Notes: a model not told the origin generated them from the sequence alone. Positions 41,725-50,912 are shown, numbered from the stretch's first letter. The stretch: DNA of 64,000 bases from SZUA-430 sp964547645 (GCA_964547645.1 CAZJOM010000004.1:37534-101533), one strand, 5' to 3'. Translations and numbers: made by a program.

Positions 41725-42584
41725 TCGCTCGCGTCCTCGCAACTCTGTTGATAGCGCTCGTCGCGGCCGGCCCTGCCGCCGCGCAGAAATTGAAAGTCGT
41801 GGCGACGTTCTCGATCCTGGGCGACATGGTCCAAACGATCGCCGGCGACAATATCGAACTGACGACCCTCGTCGGCCCCGACAGCGACGCCCACGCCTTC
41901 GAGCCCACGCCCGCGCACGCCCGTATGATCGCGGGCGCCGACATCGTCTTCACCAACGGCCTGAACTTTGACGCATGGGCGGACCGGTTGCGTGGCTCGA
42001 CAAAAACGCGCGCCCGCTTCGTCGCGTTGAGCGACGGTGTAAAGCCGCGTCCCGGCGATCCGCACGCCTGGCAAGATGTCCGCAACGCCGTGCGCTACGC
42101 GCAAATCATTGCAGCCGCCCTGGCGGTGGCGGACGAAGCAAACACCGATTCCTACAAAACAGGTGCCGCGCGCTACACCGAGCAATTGCGCTTGCTCGAC
42201 GCCGAGCTTCGCGCTGGCTTCGCAGCCGTGCCCGAGCCCCGCCGTCGCGTGATTTCCACGCACGACGCCTTCGGATATTTTGCCGCCGCCTATGGCGTGA
42301 CGTTCATCGCCCCGCTCGGGCTCTCGACCGAGGAACAGCCGTCGGCAAAGAAATTCGCCCGCCTGATCACCCAGATCCGGCACGAGAAAATCACCGCCGT
42401 CTTCGTCGAAACCATTTCCGACCCCCGTCTGATCGAACAGATTGCTCGCGAAACCGGGGTGAAACTTGGCGGGAAACTGTACTCGGATGCGCTATCGAAA
42501 AAAGAAGGACCCGCCCCCACATACCTGGCCCTAATGCGCCACAACGCAAAGCTCTTGACTGCGGCCATGTCCGCGGGTTTTTGA
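41721..42584 (+). CDS. znuA: Zinc-type ABC solute-binding protein
   Basis: 287 residues with a signal peptide (1-22, AAAQ). Metal ligands are predicted as His58 (DAHAFEP), His115 (DPHAWQD), His181 (STHDAFGYFAAAYG) and Asp256. A His in the third position points to zinc; manganese proteins have Glu there. It lacks the His-rich loop of E. coli ZnuA. The overall sequence also resembles the AztC/TroA branch. It supplies metal to the permease in the same operon. Confidence 0.88.
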   Translation: MIARVLATLLIALVAAGPAAAQKLKVVATFSILGDMVQTIAGDNIELTTLVGPDSDAHAFEPTPAHARMIAGADIVFTNGLNFDAWADRLRGSTKTRARFVALSDGVKPRPGDPHAWQDVRNAVRYAQIIAAALAVADEANTDSYKTGAARYTEQLRLLDAELRAGFAAVPEPRRRVISTHDAFGYFAAAYGVTFIAPLGLSTEEQPSAKKFARLITQIRHEKITAVFVETISDPRLIEQIARETGVKLGGKLYSDALSKKEGPAPTYLALMRHNAKLLTAAMSAGF

Positions 42585-42606
42585 GCGGCCACTTTCGGAG
42601 AATTCG

Positions 42607-43569
42607 ATGTCGCAAGTCCCCGTGACCGTGCTCACCGGCTATCTCGGCGCCGGCAAGACCACGCTCTTGAACCGCATCCTGACCGAACATCACGGCAAGA
42701 AATACGCCGTCATCGTCAACGAGTTCGGCGAAATCGGCATCGACAACGACCTCGTCGTCGACACCGACGAAGAAGTCTTCGAGATGAACAACGGCTGCAT
42801 CTGCTGCACCGTGCGCGGCGACCTGATCCGCATCTTGGGCGGGCTGATGAAGCGCAAGGATAAGTTCGACGCCATCCTCGTCGAAACCACCGGCCTCGCC
42901 GATCCGTCGCCCGTGGTGCAGACCTTCTTCGTCGACGACGACGTGAAGGAAAAGACGAAGCTCGACTCCGTCACCACCGTCGTCGACGCGAAACACATCC
43001 TGGAGCGCCTGAAAGACACGCACGAAGCGGCCGAACAAATCGCCTTCGCTGATCAGATCATTCTGAACAAGACCGATCTCGTTTCCGCCGAAGACTTGGC
43101 CCGCGTCGAACGCCGCATCCGCGAACTAAACCCGCTCGCCGTCATCCATCGCACCGAGCGCTGCGCGGTCGACATCGACAAGGTATTAGGGCAGGGCGCC
43201 TTCGATCTCTCGCGTATCCTCTCGCTGGAGCCGAACTTCTTAGGGCCGGAGGGCGACGATCACGAGCATTCCAGCGACATCGCCAGCGTCTCGCTTTCGA
43301 CCACGAAGAAGCTCGACGGCGACAAGGTGACGAAGTGGCTGCAGAACCTGCTCGCAGAGCAAGGCCAAAACATCCTGCGCGCCAAAGGCATCCTCGACAT
43401 CAAGGACAAGGACGAACGCCTCGTCTTCCAGGCCGTGCACATGGTCATGGACGGCGACTTCGGTCGCCCCTGGAAGGACGACGAGAAGCGCTATAGCCGC
43501 ATCGTTTTCATCGGTCGCGATCTCGACGAGGCCGAGCTTGAGCGCGGCTTCAAGGCTTGCGTGGCCTGA
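42607..43569 (+). CDS. COG0523 G3E GTPase (CobW/ZigA/YjiA-like)
   Basis: 320 residues. P-loop GYLGAGKTT at 11-19; metal motif Cys64-x-Cys66-Cys67 (NNGCICC); Walker B VETTGLADP; base specificity NKTD. The C-terminal CobW_C domain begins about 235 and an HEHSS patch precedes it. COG0523 proteins are nucleotide-driven metallochaperones, many of them zinc-starvation genes. Position after a zinc-type transporter supports that. ATG 42607 follows CGGAGAATTCG; the stop overlaps the WD40 gene by one base (TGATG). Confidence 0.92.
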   Translation: MSQVPVTVLTGYLGAGKTTLLNRILTEHHGKKYAVIVNEFGEIGIDNDLVVDTDEEVFEMNNGCICCTVRGDLIRILGGLMKRKDKFDAILVETTGLADPSPVVQTFFVDDDVKEKTKLDSVTTVVDAKHILERLKDTHEAAEQIAFADQIILNKTDLVSAEDLARVERRIRELNPLAVIHRTERCAVDIDKVLGQGAFDLSRILSLEPNFLGPEGDDHEHSSDIASVSLSTTKKLDGDKVTKWLQNLLAEQGQNILRAKGILDIKDKDERLVFQAVHMVMDGDFGRPWKDDEKRYSRIVFIGRDLDEAELERGFKACVA

Positions 43570-44567
43570 TGGCGAAACCAAAAATCACCGCGGGCCACCT
43601 CTGGCACTTCGATGCGCCGGTCGTCGCCGTCGCGTTCGACGCCGACGGGCAGGGCGCCTTCGGGCTCGGCGACGGCACGCTGCGCACGTTCGGCACCCAA
43701 GACGCCGAAACGAAAACGATCGAAGCGCATCAAGGCGCGATCCTCTGCCTGACCGCGCATCCCGAACAAGGCTTCCTGACCGGCGGCGACGACGGCCGCC
43801 TGGTGCACACGCGCATGGGCGAACCGCCGCGCGAACTCTTCGCGCACAAAGGTCGCTGGGTCGAAAGCGTCGCCGCGACCAGCGAAACCGGCCTCATCGC
43901 CTGCACCGTCGGTAAAGTCGCACACGTCTTCAGCGGCGCGGAGCGTATGTCGTTCACACATACCAGCACCGCCGCCGCTGTGGCCTTCGATCCGAAAGGC
44001 CGCCGCCTCGCCGTCGCGCACTACAACGGCGCCTCGCTCTGGTGGACGAAGTCGGCCGACCAGCAGGCGAAGACGCTCGAATGGAAGGGTTCGCACATAG
44101 CCGTCACCTGGAGCCACGACGGCCGCTTCCTTGTCACCTCCATGCAGGAAAACGCGCTGCACGGCTGGCGCGTCGAAGACGCCGCCGACATGCGCATGTC
44201 GGGCTATCCGGCGAAGATTAAGTCGGTCGCTTGGGACCGCCGTGGCCGCACGCTGTTCACGGCCGGTGCCGACCGTGTCGTCGGCTGGCCCTTCACCGGC
44301 CGCAACGGCCCGATGGGCCGCGAACCGCTGCAGATCGGACCGGCACGCGAAGCCTTGGTCCAAGTCGTGGCCGCGCATCCCGAACAAGACATCGTCGCCG
44401 CTGGCACCACCGACGGCGCCGTCTGGTTCGAAGAAATCGCCGACCCCGGCACAAACTTCGTGATGCTGAACGGCGCAAAGATCGTCGCCCTCGCCTTCAA
44501 CCCCGAAGGCACCCACCTCGCCATCGGCGACGAAGAAGGCAACGCCGCGCTGGTGCCGGTGGTTTAG
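43569..44567 (+). CDS. WD40 repeat protein coupled to the COG0523 GTPase
   Basis: 332 residues forming about seven beta-blade repeats (about 40 residues each, with VAFDPKGRRLAVAHYNG and LAFNPEGTHLAIGDEEG as clear examples), so one closed propeller. No signal peptide or transmembrane helix. A few Cys/His residues are present but no obvious metal site. Its start overlaps the GTPase stop by one base. I recall WD40 genes next to COG0523 genes in other Alphaproteobacteria, so it may be a chaperone partner or docking platform; function unproven. It overlaps dnaJ convergently by 4 bp. Confidence 0.85.
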   Translation: MAKPKITAGHLWHFDAPVVAVAFDADGQGAFGLGDGTLRTFGTQDAETKTIEAHQGAILCLTAHPEQGFLTGGDDGRLVHTRMGEPPRELFAHKGRWVESVAATSETGLIACTVGKVAHVFSGAERMSFTHTSTAAAVAFDPKGRRLAVAHYNGASLWWTKSADQQAKTLEWKGSHIAVTWSHDGRFLVTSMQENALHGWRVEDAADMRMSGYPAKIKSVAWDRRGRTLFTAGADRVVGWPFTGRNGPMGREPLQIGPAREALVQVVAAHPEQDIVAAGTTDGAVWFEEIADPGTNFVMLNGAKIVALAFNPEGTHLAIGDEEGNAALVPVV

Positions 44568-45712
44568 TCCTTCGCGTCTCCGAAGAACTCCTTCACCTTC
44601 GCAAAGAAGCTCGTCGTCTTCGGCGAGTTCTGCGCCGTGCCGGCCTTTTCGAACTCGCGCAGCAGCTCCTGCTGCTTCTTCGTCAGGTGCACCGGCGTTT
44701 CCACCGTCACCTCGACGATCAGGTCGCCCTGCGGGCCTTGGCCGCGCAGCGACGGCATGCCTTTGCCGCGAATGCGGAACTCCTTGCCCGACTGCGTGCC
44801 TTCCGGGATCGCAACGCGCACGCGCCCGCCGCCGAGCGTTGGCACCTCGACATTGCCGCCGAGCGCCGCCGTCGTGAAGTTCACCGGCACCGCGCAGTGC
44901 AAATTCGCGTCCTCGCGCTTGAACAGCTGATGCGGTGCGATGGAGAGGAAAATATAGAGATCGCCCTTCGGCCCGCCGCGCAAGCCCGCCTCGCCCTCGC
45001 CGGCCAAGCGAATGCGCGTACCGTCTTCGACGCCTTGCGGAATGTTCACGTTGAGCGTCCGCTCGCGCTGCACGCGCCCCGCGCCGCTGCAGGCCTTGCA
45101 GGGGTTCTTGACCACGCGGCCGAGGCCCTGGCACGTCGGGCACGTCCGCTCGATCGTGAAAAAGCCCTGCTGCGCCCGCACCTTGCCGACGCCGGAGCAG
45201 GTCGTGCACGCCTGCGGCTTCGAACCTGCTTCCGCGCCAGAGCCCGCGCACACGTCGCAGGCGACGGTGCCCGGAATGCGGATTGTCGCGGTCTTGCCCG
45301 CGTGCGCATCCTCAAGGCTGATTTCCATGTTGTAGCGCAGGTCCGACCCGCGCGAGGCACGATTGCCACCGCCTCCGCCGCCGCGCCGCGTGCCCATGAA
45401 CTCGCCGAAGAGATCGTCGAACACGTCAGTGAACGAGGTCGAGAAGTCGAAGCCCTGTCCGCCAGGCCCGCGGCTGCCCTGCGGTCCCTCGAACGCCTGA
45501 TGCCCGTATTGATCGTAAGCGGCGCGCTTCTGATCGTCCTTCAGAATGTCGTAGGCCTCGTTCAGTTCCTTGAAGCGCGCCTCGGCCTTCGCATCACCCG
45601 GATTGCGGTCCGGGTGAAGCTCTTTCGCCTTCTTGCGATATGCGGCCTTCATCTCGTCGGGCGTGGCACGCCGCGATACGCCGAGGATCTCGTAGAAGTC
45701 ACGCTTGGACAT
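44564..45712 (-). CDS. dnaJ: Chaperone DnaJ
   Basis: 382 residues. J domain with HPD (ELHPDRN), Gly-rich linker (about 77-115), four zinc-finger repeats CDVCAGSG, CTTCSGVG, CPTCQGLG, CKACSGAG, then the two substrate-binding domains. It stimulates DnaK ATP hydrolysis. It lies 60 bp downstream of dnaK on the minus strand and is probably co-transcribed. Convergent with the WD40 gene, stops overlapping. Confidence 0.97.
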   Translation of the reverse strand: MSKRDFYEILGVSRRATPDEMKAAYRKKAKELHPDRNPGDAKAEARFKELNEAYDILKDDQKRAAYDQYGHQAFEGPQGSRGPGGQGFDFSTSFTDVFDDLFGEFMGTRRGGGGGGNRASRGSDLRYNMEISLEDAHAGKTATIRIPGTVACDVCAGSGAEAGSKPQACTTCSGVGKVRAQQGFFTIERTCPTCQGLGRVVKNPCKACSGAGRVQRERTLNVNIPQGVEDGTRIRLAGEGEAGLRGGPKGDLYIFLSIAPHQLFKREDANLHCAVPVNFTTAALGGNVEVPTLGGGRVRVAIPEGTQSGKEFRIRGKGMPSLRGQGPQGDLIVEVTVETPVHLTKKQQELLREFEKAGTAQNSPKTTSFFAKVKEFFGDAKD

Positions 45713-45772
45713 TCGTCTCGCCGGAAACGCTCAAGGAAGAAAGGCAGATCACCGCCGCGTAGGCGCGCGCGA

Positions 45773-47716
45773 CTAGCGCGCGCCGCCCTTCTTCTTCTTT
45801 TCCTCGTCGACCTCTTCGTAGTCGGCATCGACGACATCGCCTTCCGCCGCGCCGCCCGAAGCTTGGCCCTCACCGGCACCGGCCCCAGCGCCGTCGGCGC
45901 CACCAGCGTTCATGCCCTTGTACATCGCCTCGCCGAGCTTCAGCGACGCCTGCTGCAACGCCTCGGTCTTGGAGCGGATGAAGTCCGCATCCTCGCCCTT
46001 CAGCGCGTCTTTGACGGCGCTAACCGCGGCCTCGATCGCCACGCGCTCGCTGGACCCGACCTTTTCACCGTGCTCCTTCAGCGCCTTCTCGATCTCGTGT
46101 ACGGCCGCATCCGCGCGATTGCGCGTTTCGACGAGCTCGCGGCGCTTCTTGTCTTCGCCCGCGTGCTCCTGCGCCTCGCGCATCATCTTTTGGATGTCGG
46201 CTTCGCTAAGACCGCCTGAGGCCTGAATGCGGATCGTCTGTTCCTTGTTCGTGGCCTTGTCCTTCGCGGCCACGTTCACGATACCGTTCGCGTCGATGTC
46301 GAAGGTGACCTCGACCTGGGGCATGCCGCGTGGCGCCGGCGGGATGCCGACGAGATCGAACTGGCCGAGGAACTTGTTGTCCGCCGCCATTTCGCGCTCG
46401 CCTTGGAAGACGCGGATCGTCACCGCCGTCTGCCCGTCTTCGGCCGTCGAGAACACTTGAGACTTCTTCGTCGGGATCGTCGTGTTGCGATCAATCAGTC
46501 GCGTGAACACGCCGCCCAGCGTCTCGATGCCCAGCGACAGCGGTGTCACGTCGAGCAGAAGAACGTCTTTGACTTCGCCCTTCAGCACGCCCGCCTGAAT
46601 CGCAGCGCCGATCGCCACGACCTCGTCCGGGTTCACGCCCTTGTGCGGTTCCTTGCCGAAGAAGTCTTTGACGATCTGCTGAACCTTCGGCATGCGCGTC
46701 ATACCGCCGACAAGTACGACCTCGTCGATGTCGGCCGGCGTCACGCCCGCGTCCTTCATGCAGGCCTTGAGCGGCGCGAGCGTCCGCTGCACCAGATCGT
46801 CGACCAGCGACTCAAGCTTCGCCCGCGTCAGCTTCGTCGTCAGATGTTTCGGTCCCGACGCGTCCGCGGTAATGAACGGCAGGTTCACTTCCGTCTGCAT
46901 CACGGACGACAGTTCGATCTTCGCCTTCTCCGCTGCTTCTTTCAAACGCTGCAGCGCGAGCCGGTCCTTGCGCAGGTCGATGCCCTGCTCCTTCTTGAAC
47001 TCCTCCGCCAAGAAGTCGACGAGCCGCATGTCGAAATCTTCACCGCCCAGGAACGTATCGCCGTTCGTCGCCTTCACCTCGAAGACGCCGTCGCCGATTT
47101 CCAGGATCGAGATATCGAACGTGCCGCCGCCAAGGTCATAGACCGCGATCGTGCCGGATTGTTTCTTGTCGAGCCCATAGGCGAGCGCCGCCGCCGTCGG
47201 CTCGTTGATGATGCGCAGAACCTCAAGCCCCGCGATGCGCCCGGCGTCTTTCGTCGCCTGGCGTTGCGCGTCGTTGAAGTAGGCCGGCACCGTGATGACC
47301 GCCTGGGTGACTTTCTCGCCCAGATAACCTTCGGCCGTCTCTTTCATCTTCTGCAGCGTGTAGGCCGAGACCTGCGACGGCGAGAGCTTCTCGTTGTCGC
47401 GCCCTTGAATCCACGCGTCGCCGTTGTCGGCCTTGATGATCTTATAGGGGACCATGCCGATGTCTTTTTGCGTCATCGGGTCTTCGAACTTCCGGCCGAT
47501 CAAACGCTTGATCGCGAAGAACGTGTGTTCAGGGTTCGTAACCGCCTGGCGCTTCGCCGACTGGCCGACGATACGCTCGCCGTCCTTGGTGAAGGCGACG
47601 ATCGACGGCGTGGTGCGAGCGCCTTCCGCGTTCTCAAGCACCTTGGGCTGGGCGCCCTCCATGATCGCGACGCAGGAATTGGTTGTGCCGAGATCGATCC
47701 CGATAACTTTAGCCAT
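45773..47716 (-). CDS. dnaK: Chaperone DnaK (Hsp70)
   Basis: 647 residues. MAKVIGIDLGTTNSCVAIMEG at the start, ATPase phosphate loops (DLGGGTFDISI, GGMTRMPKVQ), substrate domain, helical lid and an acidic tail (VVDADYEEVDEEKKKKGGAR). ATG 47716 follows AAAGG; the frame stays open upstream through non-coding sequence. Regulation: a sigma-32-like -10 lies at 47847 on the minus strand. I found no CIRCE element in this gap even though hrcA is close by. Confidence 0.97.
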   Translation of the reverse strand: MAKVIGIDLGTTNSCVAIMEGAQPKVLENAEGARTTPSIVAFTKDGERIVGQSAKRQAVTNPEHTFFAIKRLIGRKFEDPMTQKDIGMVPYKIIKADNGDAWIQGRDNEKLSPSQVSAYTLQKMKETAEGYLGEKVTQAVITVPAYFNDAQRQATKDAGRIAGLEVLRIINEPTAAALAYGLDKKQSGTIAVYDLGGGTFDISILEIGDGVFEVKATNGDTFLGGEDFDMRLVDFLAEEFKKEQGIDLRKDRLALQRLKEAAEKAKIELSSVMQTEVNLPFITADASGPKHLTTKLTRAKLESLVDDLVQRTLAPLKACMKDAGVTPADIDEVVLVGGMTRMPKVQQIVKDFFGKEPHKGVNPDEVVAIGAAIQAGVLKGEVKDVLLLDVTPLSLGIETLGGVFTRLIDRNTTIPTKKSQVFSTAEDGQTAVTIRVFQGEREMAADNKFLGQFDLVGIPPAPRGMPQVEVTFDIDANGIVNVAAKDKATNKEQTIRIQASGGLSEADIQKMMREAQEHAGEDKKRRELVETRNRADAAVHEIEKALKEHGEKVGSSERVAIEAAVSAVKDALKGEDADFIRSKTEALQQASLKLGEAMYKGMNAGGADGAGAGAGEGQASGGAAEGDVVDADYEEVDEEKKKKGGAR

Positions 47717-47846
47717 AGTCAAAATACCTTTCTTCCAAGGCGGATGGGCTGGGGCCTTCTGGACTGTCGAAGCGCCCGCCGCCATCCCCACGCAAATCAG
47801 TTGCAACGTAGGATTATGCCGCGCGAAACCGCGGGTTCGAGCCCAC

Positions 47847-47874
47847 ATATAGGGGGCCCCCCTGACCACCGCAA
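47847..47874 (-). promoter_or_regulatory. Possible sigma-32-type promoter of dnaK
   Basis: On the minus strand: TTGCGG (47869-47874), a 13-base spacer and CCCCTATAT (47847-47855). The consensus is roughly CTTGAA and CCCCATnT. Position gives a leader of about 120 bases. The match is partial, especially in the -35 element, so this is a candidate only. Confidence 0.35.
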
Positions 47875-47965
47875 CTGGCGTGCGACGTCGAAAAACGTGA
47901 TTTCTGCGCCCGGCGGCCGGGTGTAGGCTCTGCATCGTCCAAAATCAGGACGAATGGAGGCCACC

Positions 47966-48619
47966 ATGTTCCGTAACCTGGGTTGGGCCGCGTTTTTGGC
48001 TTTAGTATTTCTCCTTGTCACAACCGTAAGCGGTGCTGCGCTCGCGAATGGCGCCGGTCCGACTTACGCTTGCTTTTCGCCGGACAATGCCTTGGCCGTC
48101 GGTCATCTCGGCGCTGATGATCCATCAGTTCGCGTAGGGTTCGAGGCCGGCGGTTGTCTTGCCTTGGCACCCGGCGTACCGGTCTCGGACGTCGAGCGTT
48201 TCGGCACGCTTTGGCGCTTTAGAGCATTGGGCGCCAAGCCCTACCTGTACGCCGCCGACTGGGCCGCGGGCTTTCAGCCGGTACGCTCGCCCCTTCCAGG
48301 GTTCGAGCGCTACCTCGCCATAACCGCTTGGCTGATGGAACGAGGCCACAACTTCATCCGCTGCTACGACGATTCAAACGCACTAGCCGGCCGGTTCGCC
48401 GACTTCGACCGCCGCTGGCTGGCCTACAACGGGCGCCCGGCCACGAAGGCGGGGATGATGTACGTCATCTATTTCGGCGACACCCAGTACAAGCTGGCGA
48501 TGGAGCGGGAGCAACTGATGAGCGAGGCCGCATCTCTCGAGAGCCGGTGCCAGCCCTACCAGCAGATCAATCTGGACAGGGACTTTATGGTGTTTCTGCG
48601 AACCAGTGCCCGCAGGTGA
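47966..48619 (+). CDS. Unknown secreted protein
   Basis: 217 residues from ATG 47966, with a strong GGAGG site. A signal peptide (about 1-32, ending AALANG) leads to a mature domain with a few cysteines (for example ACFSPDN, GGCLALA, IRCYDDSN, ESRCQPY) that may form two disulfides. No family recognised. It is divergent from dnaK. Confidence 0.7.
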   Translation: MFRNLGWAAFLALVFLLVTTVSGAALANGAGPTYACFSPDNALAVGHLGADDPSVRVGFEAGGCLALAPGVPVSDVERFGTLWRFRALGAKPYLYAADWAAGFQPVRSPLPGFERYLAITAWLMERGHNFIRCYDDSNALAGRFADFDRRWLAYNGRPATKAGMMYVIYFGDTQYKLAMEREQLMSEAASLESRCQPYQQINLDRDFMVFLRTSARR

Positions 48620-48711
48620 GGTTGTCGGCGGCGACGCCACCCTTCGATGCGGCGCTGGAGCGCGCCGCATCGATCACATTCTGTGACGGCCACACATTCG
48701 CCATGGAGCGG

Positions 48712-48721
48712 CCCCATATAT
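48712..48721 (+). promoter_or_regulatory. Sigma-32-like -10 element
   Basis: CCCCATATAT, a very good match to the heat-shock -10 consensus CCCCATnT, 27 bases before the start of the 97-residue membrane protein gene. I cannot find a convincing CTTGAA 13-17 bases upstream, so the site is only half supported. Confidence 0.35.
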
Positions 48722-48747
48722 AAGCTCGCTCTGGAGAGGGGCACCGT

Positions 48748-49041
48748 ATGACTCCAAGTCGTTTCTTCGCGCTGCCGGTGACGGCGGCATTTGCCGCGTT
48801 CCCGGCCGCGGCCTTCGCGCAAGCGACCGCCCAGACCCCCACAATCACCGGCAATGCCTGGGTGGCATATGGCATCATCGGCTTATTCGTGGGCACGATC
48901 TATGTGTTGATCATGGGCGTCTTGCACGTCGAACGCCGCGATGCGTGGCTCGGCCGCGAATCCCGCGACCATGGCGGCTTCTTCGGTTTCGTCTCAAGCG
49001 CTGACGACGACGACCCAGGCCATCACGGTCACGCGAACTAA
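48748..49041 (+). CDS. Small membrane protein in the heat-shock cluster
   Basis: 97 residues. A signal peptide (about 1-25, ending AAFAQ) is followed by a transmembrane helix (about 40-62) and a C-terminal tail with a GGFFGFVSSADDDDPGHHGHAN Asp/His-rich end, shown here in part as DDDDPGHHGHAN. GGAGAGGGG precedes the ATG. It sits between dnaK and grpE/hrcA and has a heat-shock-like -10 element upstream. Unknown family. Confidence 0.65.
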   Translation: MTPSRFFALPVTAAFAAFPAAAFAQATAQTPTITGNAWVAYGIIGLFVGTIYVLIMGVLHVERRDAWLGRESRDHGGFFGFVSSADDDDPGHHGHAN

Positions 49042-49051
49042 GTCCGCCGCC

Positions 49052-49693
49052 TTAGGCGCTGGTATCGATCGCCGAGCCGGCCGGCGGGTACCCGCCATTG
49101 CCGTTGCTCGCCTGCGCCGGTGCTTGCGTCGTGACCACGACGATCGCCTCGCGCAGCAATCGCCCGCCAATCATGTAGCCCTGTTGCGCGACGTTGATCA
49201 CGGTGCCGGGCGGATGGTCCGCGCTCGGCACCTCGGCGACCGCTTGATGCAAATTTGGATTGAAGCGCTGGCCCATCGCCTCGATCCGCTTCACGCCGTG
49301 GCGCTCCATGATCGTGAACATCTCGCGTTGCGTCGCCTCGATCCCTTGCACTACCGCATGCACGTCCGCAGGCAACGTCGCCCGCGTCTCGGGCTTCAGC
49401 GAATCGAACGCGCGCGCGAAATTGTCGGTGACGTTGAGCAAGTCCTTCGCGAAGCGCCCGAACGCGTACTGCGCCGCGTCCTGCTTTTCACGTTCCGCAC
49501 GCTTGCGGACATTCTCGACCTCCGCGACCGCGCGCAGATAGCGATCTTTGATGTCGGCAAGTTCAGCCTGCAGGCCCGCGATCTGTGCCGCCTCGCGCGC
49601 GATGTCGTTGCTGCCGAGATCAAGCGTATCGTTCGCCGGAATCTCCATACCCGCCTCGGGGGTGTCGTCCTCGCCGTTCTTCGGTCTGTTCAT
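49052..49693 (-). CDS. grpE: Nucleotide exchange factor GrpE
   Basis: 213 residues. An acidic N-terminus, a long coiled coil (about 38-95, with DRYLRAVAEVENVRKR), then the beta-domain RFNPNLHQAVAEV and the terminal HPPGTVINVAQQGYMIGGRLLR. It releases ADP from DnaK. It lies 18 bp downstream of hrcA. ATG 49693 was preferred to a TTG at 49702. Confidence 0.96.
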   Translation of the reverse strand: MNRPKNGEDDTPEAGMEIPANDTLDLGSNDIAREAAQIAGLQAELADIKDRYLRAVAEVENVRKRAEREKQDAAQYAFGRFAKDLLNVTDNFARAFDSLKPETRATLPADVHAVVQGIEATQREMFTIMERHGVKRIEAMGQRFNPNLHQAVAEVPSADHPPGTVINVAQQGYMIGGRLLREAIVVVTTQAPAQASNGNGGYPPAGSAIDTSA

Positions 49694-49711
49694 CACTTTC
49701 AACGTCCCGTC

Positions 49712-50803
49712 TTACTTCTGCTGACTGATCAAGCGGCTGATCACGCGCGCCGTATAGTCGACCATTGGTACGATCCGCGCATAGTTCACGCGGGTCGGCC
49801 CGATCACGCCGATCACGCCCACCACCCGGTGCGACTGATCGGAATAGGGCGCCGCAATCACCGACGACCCCGACAATGAGTAGAGCTTGTTTTCCGCGCC
49901 GATAAAGATGCGCACGCCGTCCCCTTGCTTGGCAAGCTCCAGCAGCTCGATCAAATCGTTCTTGCGCTCGATATCGTCGAAGAGTTGGCGGATTTTCTCA
50001 AGCTCGCCGGTTGCGCCGACGTCTTCCAACAACCGTGCCTGGCCGCGCACGATCAGCGACGGCGACACGCTCGACTTGCCGCCCCATTCGGCCAGCCCCG
50101 CCGAAACCAGCTTCGCCGCCAATCCGTCAAGCTCCGCCCTCTGCGCCGACAGTTCCGCCAAAATCTCGGAGCGCGCTTCCTCAAGCGTCCGCCCGCGCAT
50201 CCGCGCACTCAAATAGTTGCCAGCCTCGATGAACGACGACGGCGGCAAACCCAGCGGCGTCTCGATCACGCGGTTCTCGACCGAACCATCTTCGCCGACC
50301 ATGATGACCAGCGTGCGCTGCGGCGCCAGCGAAACGAACTCCACATGCTTCAACGCCGGATCGCGCTTCGGCGTCACGACCAAGCCAGCACATTGGCTGA
50401 GCCCCGACAACATCGCCGACGCTTGCATCAGCACGTCGTCGACCTTGCGTCCGCTCGCCGCCAACTGCGACTCGATCCCTTTGCGTTCATCTGGCGCCAG
50501 ATTGCCGACCTCAAGCAGTCCGTCCACGAACATGCGCAGACCCAACTGCGTCGGCACGCGCCCGGCACTCGTATGCGGCGCTTCCAACAGGCCCGCATGT
50601 TCTAGATCCGACATCACGTTGCGGATCGACGCCGGCGACAGCGACAGCATCCCGCGTTGTGAGAGCGTGCGCGAACCGATCGGCTCGCCTGTCTCCAGAT
50701 ACGACTCGACGATATTGCGGAAGATATCGCGCGACCGCTCCGACAGCTCGCCCAGTTGCGTCGTCGGCGGCACCTTCGAGCTGGGTACCTGGCGTTCGTT
50801 CAT
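49712..50803 (-). CDS. hrcA: Heat-inducible repressor HrcA
   Basis: 363 residues. N-terminal winged helix (about 15-95) including RDIFRNIVESYLETGEPIGS and SPASIRNVMSDLEHAGLL, followed by the GAF-like and dimerisation domains. HrcA represses chaperone genes through CIRCE. ATG 50803; the gene is divergent from rph across 109 bp in which no CIRCE inverted repeat is visible, so its target, probably groESL, is outside the window. Confidence 0.95.
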   Translation of the reverse strand: MNERQVPSSKVPPTTQLGELSERSRDIFRNIVESYLETGEPIGSRTLSQRGMLSLSPASIRNVMSDLEHAGLLEAPHTSAGRVPTQLGLRMFVDGLLEVGNLAPDERKGIESQLAASGRKVDDVLMQASAMLSGLSQCAGLVVTPKRDPALKHVEFVSLAPQRTLVIMVGEDGSVENRVIETPLGLPPSSFIEAGNYLSARMRGRTLEEARSEILAELSAQRAELDGLAAKLVSAGLAEWGGKSSVSPSLIVRGQARLLEDVGATGELEKIRQLFDDIERKNDLIELLELAKQGDGVRIFIGAENKLYSLSGSSVIAAPYSDQSHRVVGVIGVIGPTRVNYARIVPMVDYTARVISRLISQQK

Positions 50804-50912
50804 GCCTGAATTTCTTCCCGTTTTGGGCCGCAAACGGCACAGCCGTTGCGCGACCGCCGAGCGCAGGCTAGGTAGCGCCTAAGCCCCCAAACTTCAAGGC
50901 AAGGAACACCCC

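Noticed and set aside
44231..46219. A 662-codon open frame on the plus strand
   Set aside because: It spans antisense to dnaJ and part of dnaK, with an Arg/Ala-rich translation and no motif; the chaperones are certain.
47820..47860. GGGTTCGAGCCC, looking like a tRNA T-arm
   Set aside because: No anticodon arm, D-arm or acceptor stem can be built around it; it is a palindrome in the dnaK leader.
46403..47926. A 507-codon open frame on the plus strand over dnaK
   Set aside because: Antisense to dnaK; the translation is Arg/His/Val-rich and unlike any protein.
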